Source of the DNA: Bacillota bacterium
Lineage (GTDB): Bacteria; Bacillota; Clostridia; Peptostreptococcales; Anaerovoracaceae
Assembly: GCA_017619985.1 (NCBI GenBank)
Contig: JAFZRG010000158.1
Span: 1 to 5,982, forward strand
Direction of reading: 5' to 3'
Length of the DNA: 5,982 nt
Under the pieces are notes generated by a model. It was not told the origin of the DNA. It searched no databases and saw only the letters and a program-made list of their open reading frames with translations. The position numbers and the translations under genes were made by a program. Positions 1-5,139 of this stretch are shown piece after piece (within the stretch, counting starts at the first letter, position 1; each line of letters begins with the position of its first letter).

Positions 1-561
1 CCTCTTCTGCGCCATGAGGCTTTCCGTTTCCCCGCGGAACGAAAGACGGTCCAGCAGCAGGCCCGCGCTCCTCATGCAGACGGCCTCCAGGTCTCCGCCG
101 CACAGGCGGCAGATGCTGTAGGAGGAAGCGAACTGCGCGATCTCCGGGACCCCGCTGCGCTTTCCGAGATCGGACAGCAGCTGGGCAGCGTCCCCGTGCA
201 CGCTCCGGTACGTTTCGACGATGGACCGCAGTTCCCTGGTGATATCCGCCTCCGGTCCGTAAGAGGCTTCCGACTGCGAAGCCGCGTCTGCCAAAGCGGC
301 CGGCATGGACCTGCCTGCAGCGACAGAGGCTGACAGCGAATACAGCGCGTCGCGGAACCCCTCCTGCAGCGCGTTTCTCCTCCGCCGGATCCGCCAGGCG
401 ATATAAAAGCGTTCGCAGGGCTTGGAAAGGCACGCACAGGCGGCGCCCATCACGATGCTGCGGTAGAACAGGATGCCCAGAAGCGCAAGCATCGGGCAAA
501 CGGTCATATAATAGCGCAGTCTCTCCTGTTTTCCTGCCGTATAGCGATCGTAATCCGTCAT
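1..561 (-). CDS. tadB: TadB-like inner-membrane platform protein of a Tad/Flp pilus (C-terminus beyond window)
   Basis: My translation from the ATG at 561-559 stays open for 187 codons to the window edge, so the C-terminal part is missing. Residues about 18-47 are hydrophobic, enough for one or two membrane segments. A basic patch (RRRR, about 59-62) and a type II secretion F (T2SSF) domain follow. Recognisable T2SSF elements are FRDALYSLSASVAAGRSMP (69-87) and the later stretch with LGKRSGVPEIAQF and CGGDLEAV (132-160). In the family, TadB and TadC form the membrane platform that the TadA ATPase drives to polymerise Flp pilin. The start codon overlaps the tadA stop by 4 bp (ATGA), and an AAAGGG lies 7 nt upstream, so translation is probably coupled. 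It is unusually cysteine-rich for a membrane platform protein (C22, C42, C44, C49, C151, C154, C162). TadC is a less likely alternative, given the position directly after tadA. Confidence 0.9.
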   Translation of the reverse strand, partial: MTDYDRYTAGKQERLRYYMTVCPMLALLGILFYRSIVMGAACACLSKPCERFYIAWRIRRRRNALQEGFRDALYSLSASVAAGRSMPAALADAASQSEASYGPEADITRELRSIVETYRSVHGDAAQLLSDLGKRSGVPEIAQFASSYSICRLCGGDLEAVCMRSAGLLLDRLSFRGETESLMAQKR

Positions 562-1802
562 GGCTCCGCCCTTTCCCCATCTTCTTCCGCCATTCCCCGC
601 AGCTGCAGTTTACCTGTCGAACGCAGCCTGTTTCCCGTGGAGACCAGCCCCTGCTGCGGGTCATAGACGAACAGCGGATTGAGCAGGATCTCCCCGTCCC
701 GCATGCCGGCGGATTCGCAGATCTCCACGACCCGCCGGTGGCCGTCCGGCGTTCTGGCCAAATGCACGTAAACATCGATCGCTTCCGCGATCTGCGCCTT
801 GACGGAAGCCGCCGGAAACCCCGAAGACGTGATGTGGAGCGTTTCGAGTCTTCCGATCATGCCCCGCACCGAATTCGCGTGACCCGTGGAGAGCGACCCG
901 TCGTGCCCCGTGCTCATCGCGGCCAGCATATCCACGACTTCCTCGCCGCGGACTTCGCCGACAATGACGCGGTCGGGCCTCTGGCGGAGGCTGGTACGGA
1001 TCAGGTCGCGGATGGCGATGGCGCCTTTGCCCTGGGCATTGGCGCTGCGCGCCTCCATGCGCACGAGATTCGGAATGCCGCGGATCTGCAGTTCCGCGGA
1101 GTCTTCGATGACGACGACGCGTTCCGTCTGCGGGATATGGTCCGACAGGATGTTGAGAAACGTGGTCTTGCCGGAACTCGTACCGCCGGAGATAAAGATG
1201 TTGTAGCCTGCCGCAGTCAGTTTCTTCAGCAGCGCCGCCGCTTCCCGGCTGATATCCCCCTGCGCGATCAGATCGTCCATCGTCATGCGGCTGCGGTTGA
1301 ATTTGCGTATCGTCAGCACCGGTCCTCCGATGGCGATGCTGCCGTGCACGGCGTTGATGCGCGACCCGTCGGAAAGACGGGCGTCCACGATGGGATGCAG
1401 TTCGTTCATCTCTCTTCCGACCCGCGCCGCCAGTCTCTGGATGACCCGGGTCAGGCGCTCCGCCGTTTCAAAGGAAAGATCCGCGCGGCAGGTTTTGCCG
1501 CCCTTCTCCAGGAAGATGCAGTCCGGCCCGTTCACCATGATCTCCGTCACGTCCGGATCGTCCGCGAGATCCTGCAGGATCTCCAGTTCGCAGCGGAGCG
1601 CGCAGAACACATACCGCACCAGTTCGCTCAGGCGGCGGTACGATACGATGCCGGCGCACGAAGAAAAGACGACCGCTTCACACTGCGCCGTCACCTGCGC
1701 ATCCGTCAAGGAAGCGCTGTCGCGGGGCATGCGGCTGCGGACCTGTTCGGCCAGGCCGTAAATGCTGACGTGAGCGTCACTGAGCCGCCAGTTGCTGCGC
1801 AA
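558..1802 (-). CDS. tadA: TadA/CpaF-family type II/IV secretion ATPase of the Tad pilus
   Basis: This is a cytoplasmic hexameric ATPase of the VirB11/CpaF family that powers pilin assembly; the predicted length is 414 residues. An N-terminal domain (about 1-165) includes the CpaF hallmark DVTEIMVNGPDCIFLEKGG (84-102). The RecA-like core has Walker A GGTSSGKTT (206-214, catalytic K212), an Asp box VVVIEDSAEL (229-238), Walker B RVIVGEVRG (278-286, E283) and a His box STGHDGSLSTGHANS (297-311, H300 and H308). All expected catalytic motifs are intact. The start chosen is TTG at 1802-1800, which has GAGGTGA 6 nt upstream. The first in-frame ATG (residue 25) would remove a plausible N-terminal segment. 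The gene overlaps tadZ by 26 bp and tadB by 4 bp. At 414 residues it is slightly short for CpaF proteins, with the difference in the N-terminal region. The family assignment is secure; PilT/PilB-type ATPases are excluded by the CpaF motif set and by the neighbours. Confidence 0.95.
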   Translation of the reverse strand: MRSNWRLSDAHVSIYGLAEQVRSRMPRDSASLTDAQVTAQCEAVVFSSCAGIVSYRRLSELVRYVFCALRCELEILQDLADDPDVTEIMVNGPDCIFLEKGGKTCRADLSFETAERLTRVIQRLAARVGREMNELHPIVDARLSDGSRINAVHGSIAIGGPVLTIRKFNRSRMTMDDLIAQGDISREAAALLKKLTAAGYNIFISGGTSSGKTTFLNILSDHIPQTERVVVIEDSAELQIRGIPNLVRMEARSANAQGKGAIAIRDLIRTSLRQRPDRVIVGEVRGEEVVDMLAAMSTGHDGSLSTGHANSVRGMIGRLETLHITSSGFPAASVKAQIAEAIDVYVHLARTPDGHRRVVEICESAGMRDGEILLNPLFVYDPQQGLVSTGNRLRSTGKLQLRGMAEEDGERAEP

Positions 1803-2625
1803 AGGTCTTCACCTCACATCCCAGCTGTCCGTACGGATCCGGATCTCCGTCCCGCACGGACACGTCCCAGGCGGGAGTAAACCGCACGACTCTAGGAGGC
1901 CGTTCGACACACCGGTCTGCCGTCTCCTGCAGTTGCTGAAAAGCCGCCTCGTCCTTCTGTGCATCCTGCGGATCCGCCGAAACGACGATGATCTGCGTTT
2001 CGCACATGTTCATCAGTTCTTCCCAATACCCGTACGCTCCGGGAACGTCCAGGATGACCTCGTCCCATTCCCCGGAATCTTCGATCCCCCGGAAGAAGAC
2101 GGCTGCGTCCTCCGCGTTCAGCTGATGCAGCAGGTTGCGAAAGCCGTTCTGCGCCGGAACGAACAGGTTATCGCCTCTTTCGATGCAGGCTGCCTTCATG
2201 GGTATGTTCGTGCCGCCGGTCACTTTCCGAAGCAGCGCCATCCCGGCCTGCGGATCGGTAGGTGGTACGTAGGGATCCAGGCTCATCAGAAGCACACGTT
2301 TCCCGGATGACGCCTGAAACGACGCGTAGAGCGAGGCACAGGTCGAAACGCCCCGGCCCCCTCCGCCTGCCGTGAATGCCGTGAACGGACAACTGTCCGG
2401 CTTGCGGTCAAAGGAAAAGTCCCTGCCGCCGAGCGCCAGCACTCTGTCCATGATCTCCCGCACAGGAGCCGGCGTGCCGAGAAAATCATCGCGTATCGTG
2501 AAATCCGCGTCTTCTTTCCCGCCTACCGTCACCTGAACGTAGGGGTATTCTTTCGCGACTGCCCTCGCCAGTGCGGCAGCCAGGGCTTCGTCGCTGAGAT
2601 CGATCGAAAGCTGAAAGGGATTCAT
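1777..2625 (-). CDS. tadZ: TadZ/CpaE-like atypical ParA/MinD ATPase, pilus localisation factor
   Basis: This 282-residue protein has a short N-terminal domain (about 1-75, possibly a reduced receiver-like domain as in CpaE/TadZ) and then a ParA/MinD-like fold. The P-loop region is FTAGGGGRGVSTCA (84-97), in which the usual P-loop lysine is replaced by V93 and the upstream signature lysine is absent. LLMSLDPY (112-119) matches the switch strand after the P-loop, and WDEVILDVPG (187-196, D193) is a Walker B-like strand. TadZ/CpaE proteins place the Tad machine at a cell site, often the pole, and many have degenerate nucleotide sites. The lesion therefore supports TadZ rather than a true ParA. 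Its position directly before tadA gives the strongest support. The ATG at 2625 has AGGAGAGG 7 nt upstream and a good promoter. It is the first gene of the operon; no flp pilin or tadV lies upstream, so those must be elsewhere. The exact subfamily name is less certain than the role. Confidence 0.85.
   Translation of the reverse strand: MNPFQLSIDLSDEALAAALARAVAKEYPYVQVTVGGKEDADFTIRDDFLGTPAPVREIMDRVLALGGRDFSFDRKPDSCPFTAFTAGGGGRGVSTCASLYASFQASSGKRVLLMSLDPYVPPTDPQAGMALLRKVTGGTNIPMKAACIERGDNLFVPAQNGFRNLLHQLNAEDAAVFFRGIEDSGEWDEVILDVPGAYGYWEELMNMCETQIIVVSADPQDAQKDEAAFQQLQETADRCVERPPRVVRFTPAWDVSVRDGDPDPYGQLGCEVKTFAQQLAAQ
1800..1815 (-). promoter_or_regulatory. Shine-Dalgarno and TTG start of tadA inside the tadZ 3' end
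   Basis: On the minus strand GAGGTGA (1815-1809) stands 6 nt before TTG (1802-1800). This decides the start of tadA, since no ATG or GTG in frame nearby has a comparable ribosome-binding site. The site lies wholly within tadZ codons, 20-odd bases before the tadZ stop, so ribosomes finishing tadZ pass over it. Confidence 0.7.
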
Positions 2626-2638
2626 AAATTACCTCTCC

Positions 2639-2684
2639 TGACAAATTGTGTAATATTATTTTACATCTTTTCCAACATTTGTCA
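2639..2684. repeat. Inverted repeat bracketing the pilus promoter (candidate operator)
   Basis: TGACAAAT (2639-2646) and ATTTGTCA (2677-2684) are perfect 8-bp inverted copies with 30 bp between them. The right arm covers five bases of the -35 box. The left arm lies just downstream of the predicted transcript start and touches the ribosome-binding site. Nested inside is a second, weaker dyad, TGTAA-N7-TTACA (2649-2665), which covers the -10. Because one outer arm lies upstream of the transcript start, this would act as DNA rather than RNA. No binding protein can be named from the sequence. Confidence 0.5.
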
Positions 2685-2685
2685 A
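2658..2685 (-). promoter_or_regulatory. Sigma-70-type promoter of the tadZ-tadA-tadB operon
   Basis: On the minus strand there is a perfect -35 TTGACA (2685-2680), a 16-bp spacer and a -10 TAAAAT (2663-2658, five of six consensus bases). The predicted transcript start is near 2651, giving a leader of about 25 nt that contains the AGGAGAGG ribosome-binding site (2639-2632) of tadZ. The consensus quality suggests a strong basal promoter that would need repression if the pilus is not constitutive. Confidence 0.75.
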
Positions 2686-2692
2686 TCCGCAC

Positions 2693-2721
2693 TTTGCAAA
2701 ATCCTGCCGATTCCGTATAAT
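2693..2721 (+). promoter_or_regulatory. Sigma-70-type promoter of the serpin gene
   Basis: There is a perfect -10 TATAAT at 2716-2721. Upstream is a weak -35, TTTGCA (2693-2698, 17-bp spacer) or TTGCAA (2694-2699, 16-bp spacer), each matching four of six consensus bases. The predicted start is near 2728. The weak -35 beside a perfect -10 is the pattern often seen at promoters that depend on an activator, though that is only inference here. Confidence 0.65.
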
Positions 2722-2727
2722 AAAAGC

Positions 2728-2744
2728 GACGGGGATATCCCGTC
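2728..2744 (+). promoter_or_regulatory. Hairpin/palindrome at the predicted serpin transcript start
   Basis: GACGGG (2728-2733), loop GATAT, then CCCGTC (2739-2744) form a 6-bp perfect stem that begins at the predicted +1. The same DNA contains the 10-bp palindrome GGGATATCCC (2732-2741). It could be a 5' stem-loop that protects the mRNA end, or an operator just downstream of the promoter. The serpin ribosome-binding site (AAGGGAG, 2762-2768) lies outside it, so it is unlikely to block translation directly. Confidence 0.4.
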
Positions 2745-2778
2745 TCCTGTCTTTCATATCGAAGGGAGATCTATAACG

Positions 2779-4128
2779 ATGAAAGAAACACTGATCGCCT
2801 GGATCCTCAGCCTCGTGATGGCTGCCGGCGGTGCCGCAGGCGCCGCGCCGGGATCGGGCACTATGGAGATATTCTCGAGTTCCTATGCGGTGGAAACGCC
2901 GGCGTTCCCGGAAATGGCGCAGTATCCGGATGACGAAGCGATGTTCTCCGGAAGCGAAAACACCTGGGAAGCCTGGAGCGAACAGCAGGAGGCGCGCCGC
3001 AAGGCCGCTGACAGGTATCAGGGCAAACTGGACGATTATCTGAAGACCGCCCTGCCCGCCCTGCTGACGCCGCAGAAAGGAAGCGACAACGCGGTCTGCT
3101 CGCCCGTCAACGTCTGGTTCGCGCTCGCGATGGCGGCGGAGACGGCGAACGGCGATACGCGTAAGGAGATCCTGGACCTGCTCGGGTCACCCTCGGTCGA
3201 AGACCTGCGCGAAACGGCCGTTTCGATGTGGAAAGCGAATTACTGCGACGATGGCGCGACGACGCTCCGCCTCGGCGCTTCGCTGTGGATGAATCAGGAC
3301 ATCGCGTTCAAGGAAAAGACGCTGCAGACGCTGGCAAAGGACTATTACGCCGCCAGTTTCCGCGGCGATATGACGGATCCGGAGTTCTCGAAGGCGTTCA
3401 AGCAGTGGCTGGACGAGATGACGGGCGGTCTGCTCAAGGGCAACATCGACCAGCTCGACGACTTCAATCCGGACGATGTCATGGCGCTCGCGACGACCGT
3501 GTATTTCAGCGGCAAATGGGCTGCGGAGTTCAACGAGAACAATACATATAAAGAGACGTTCCACGGGGTCAAGGGTGACACGCAGGTCGATTTCCTGCAC
3601 CGCAGCTCCGAAGGGGTCTATTACTGGGAAGACAACTTCGGCGCCGTGGAGATGCCCTTTACGAAGGACGGCAGCATGTGGATCCTCCTTCCGGACGAGG
3701 GCGTGACCCCGAAACAGCTCATCGACAGCGGCGACGCCCTGGCCTTCCTGAACAGGAATTGGGATGAAAAGCAGCGTAAACACCTCGTCATCGACATAGC
3801 CATCCCGAAATTCGACGTGACCGCATCCCAGGACCTGAAGGAAACGCTGATGTCTCTCGGGGTCACGCGGATGTTCACCGGTGCGGCGGATTTCTCCAAC
3901 CTGACGGATGAGGACGGCGTCTATGTGAGCTCCGCGACGCATGACGCGAGGGTCAAAATAGACGAAAAAGGCTGCGAAGCCGCAGCCTTTACGGTGATGA
4001 TGTTTACGAAATCGGCGATGCCTCCCGACGAGCGCATGGAATTCCGTGTGGACAGGCCTTTCCTGTTCGTCGTGACGGGGATCGACGGCCTGCCGATGTT
4101 CATCGGGACGGTGAACGCCCTGAAATAG
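2779..4128 (+). CDS. Secreted serpin (suicide protease inhibitor)
   Basis: This 449-residue protein is a clear member of the serpin family (MEROPS I4). Residues 1 to about 22 look like a signal peptide: short polar start, hydrophobic core, small residues ending near AGA. There is no lipobox cysteine and no cell-wall sorting signal. Residues about 24-75 form an extra acidic linker before the serpin core. Core landmarks are NAVCSPVNVWFALAMAAET (104-122), TTVYFSGKWAAEF (239-251, breach tryptophan W247), IPKFDVTAS (342-350), hinge DEKGCEAAAFT (395-405) and the C-terminal signature FRVDRPFLF (422-430). Counting from the hinge, P17 is E396, P14 is C399, P8 is T405, and P1-P1' is S412-A413, or K411-S412 if shifted by one. 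The Ala-rich hinge and P8 Thr indicate an inhibitory serpin. ATG at 2779 has AAGGGAG 10 nt upstream. It is transcribed alone, divergent from the pilus operon and convergent with ansA. The target protease is unknown. Confidence 0.95.
   Translation: MKETLIAWILSLVMAAGGAAGAAPGSGTMEIFSSSYAVETPAFPEMAQYPDDEAMFSGSENTWEAWSEQQEARRKAADRYQGKLDDYLKTALPALLTPQKGSDNAVCSPVNVWFALAMAAETANGDTRKEILDLLGSPSVEDLRETAVSMWKANYCDDGATTLRLGASLWMNQDIAFKEKTLQTLAKDYYAASFRGDMTDPEFSKAFKQWLDEMTGGLLKGNIDQLDDFNPDDVMALATTVYFSGKWAAEFNENNTYKETFHGVKGDTQVDFLHRSSEGVYYWEDNFGAVEMPFTKDGSMWILLPDEGVTPKQLIDSGDALAFLNRNWDEKQRKHLVIDIAIPKFDVTASQDLKETLMSLGVTRMFTGAADFSNLTDEDGVYVSSATHDARVKIDEKGCEAAAFTVMMFTKSAMPPDERMEFRVDRPFLFVVTGIDGLPMFIGTVNALK
3965..3990 (-). 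terminator. Candidate intrinsic terminator of glyS-ansA, inside the serpin gene on the opposite strand
   Basis: Read on the minus strand, AAAGGCTGCG (3990-3981), tetraloop GCTT and CGCAGCCTTT (3976-3967) form a 10-bp perfect stem with seven GC-rich pairs. The run continues to five T in total (3969-3965). This is the classic form of a Rho-independent terminator and lies 141 nt past the ansA stop. In the plus direction it is followed by only TTT then ACGG, so it should not stop serpin transcription as efficiently. I saw no other stem with a U tract between here and the ansA stop. Confidence 0.6.
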
Positions 4129-4131
4129 ATC

Positions 4132-5139
4132 CTACGAACGCATCTCGCCTCTCAGATCCTGCTCCATCAGGCGCTTGACCTCCTCTTTGGAGAAGCCCTT
4201 GGAGAACAGATAATACAGTTTCGCAACAGCGGCCTCGGTGGTAAGGTCTTTGCCGGAAACGGCGCCTGCCGCCGTCAGGCCGCTGCTCGTTTCATACGTG
4301 CCGAGCGAGACGGTCCCCTGCGGGCACTGCGAGCATACGGTCAGGATGCTGCCGTGCTCGAACGCCCTGCGGATGATGGGCAGCAGCGCGTTGCCTCCCG
4401 CCGGGATGTTGCCGGCGCCGAACGTCTCGATGACGATGCCTTTCAGGCTCTCGGTCATGATGGATTCGAACAGGTCGAACTGGATGCCCGGGAAGACCTT
4501 CAGGACGCCGATGGGCACTTCCTCGAGCAGTTGCAGGCGGAATTCCTCCCGCGGGCTGTCGAGCAGCGCTTTCCGGTTGTAGTTGATCGTGATGCCGGCT
4601 TCCGCCAGGGGCGGATAGTTCGGCGACGTGAACGCGAGCAAGCCGTCGGCGGAATACTTCGTGGAACGGTTGCCCCGCAGCAGTTTGCCGCCGAAGTAGA
4701 TGCACACTTCGTTCGCGATCCCTTCCGCCGCAACGAGCATGGACGAGATCAGGTTGTCGTAGCCGTCTGAGCGCAGTTCGCAAAGGGGGATCTGGCTGCC
4801 GGTCAGGATGACGGGTTTGGCCAGGCCCTCGAGCATGAACGACAGCGCGGACGCGGTATACGCCATGGTGTCCGTGCCGTGCAGCACGACGAAGCCGTCG
4901 TAGGCGTCGTAATGCTTCGCGAGCAGGCCCGCGATCTCGTTCCAGTCGCGCACGGTCATGTTCGAGGAGTCGAGCAGTTCTTCCGTCTCGACGAAATCCC
5001 AGGCGGGCATGCCGGGCGCGCGCATCGTATCCATATTCAGCAGCGCGTTACGGAAATATTCGCGATCGGGCATGTAGCCTTTGTCGGTGCGGGTCATCCC
5101 TATCGTCCCGCCCGTATTGAGGATGAGGATCTTTTTCAT
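4132..5139 (-). CDS. ansA: Type I (cytoplasmic) L-asparaginase
   Basis: This enzyme hydrolyses L-asparagine to L-aspartate and ammonia. The 335-residue length matches bacterial type I enzymes (AnsA of E. coli is similar in size). The first signature is ILNTGGTIG (6-14) with nucleophile T12. The second is VVLHGTDTMAYTA (84-96) with T89-D90, and the catalytic lysine is K161 in GNRSTKYSADG (157-167). TGSQIPL (113-119) is another conserved stretch. No signal peptide is present, which argues against the periplasmic type II (AnsB). There is no N-terminal extension as in the GatD amidotransferase. ATG at 5139 shares one base with the glyS stop (TGATG), and GGAG (5148-5145) lies 5 nt upstream within glyS, so the two genes are probably translationally coupled. 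The stop is 3 bp from that of the convergent serpin gene. The pairing with glyS has no obvious pathway logic beyond amino-acid metabolism. Confidence 0.93.
   Translation of the reverse strand: MKKILILNTGGTIGMTRTDKGYMPDREYFRNALLNMDTMRAPGMPAWDFVETEELLDSSNMTVRDWNEIAGLLAKHYDAYDGFVVLHGTDTMAYTASALSFMLEGLAKPVILTGSQIPLCELRSDGYDNLISSMLVAAEGIANEVCIYFGGKLLRGNRSTKYSADGLLAFTSPNYPPLAEAGITINYNRKALLDSPREEFRLQLLEEVPIGVLKVFPGIQFDLFESIMTESLKGIVIETFGAGNIPAGGNALLPIIRRAFEHGSILTVCSQCPQGTVSLGTYETSSGLTAAGAVSGKDLTTEAAVAKLYYLFSKGFSKEEVKRLMEQDLRGEMRS

Larger units (their letters stand above)
2626..2778. promoter_or_regulatory. Divergent intergenic region between the pilus operon and the serpin
   Basis: This 153-bp spacer is the only non-coding stretch of any size in the window and is much more AT-rich than the genes, especially 2641-2680. 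It contains two promoters facing outward. Their -35 elements (2680-2685 on minus, 2693-2698 on plus) are separated by 7 bp, so two RNA polymerases would compete for, or be jointly controlled by, anything bound in the middle. It also holds two inverted repeats and a 5' hairpin, listed separately. I saw no riboswitch and no small ORF with a ribosome-binding site in it. Confidence 0.8.

Noticed and set aside
72..437. Minus-strand 121-codon frame inside tadB
   Set aside because: It is out of frame with the T2SSF-domain reading frame that runs open from 561 to the edge; the composition is Ser/Arg-rich shadow sequence.
597..612. GCAGCTGC palindrome followed by a short T run near the tadA 3' end
   Set aside because: Too few T residues and no loop; it falls within tadA codons and is expected by chance in GC-rich coding DNA.
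738..1880. Long plus-strand open frame (380 codons) opposite tadA and the tadZ end
   Set aside because: It mirrors the tadA codons in a GC-rich sequence and has an Arg/Ala/Asp-rich composition with no recognisable domain. tadA on the other strand has every catalytic motif intact.
3187..3942. Minus-strand open frame of 251 codons opposite the serpin
   Set aside because: It is Arg/Val/His-rich antisense shadow translation with no family resemblance; the plus-strand serpin is unambiguous over the same interval.
3967..3990. The 10-bp stem as a premature terminator of the serpin mRNA
   Set aside because: In the plus direction only three T follow before ACGG, and termination there would remove the reactive loop. 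The U5 tract is on the minus strand.
4129..4300. Search for a serpin terminator beyond its stop
   Set aside because: Short GC stems such as GCCTG/CAGGC occur, but none is followed by a T tract on the plus strand, so no terminator is claimed.
4292..4783. Open frames on both strands (including 4354-4770 plus) overlapping ansA
   Set aside because: They are low-complexity Arg/Pro/His-rich shadows of the ansA reading frame, with no ribosome-binding site or domain support.
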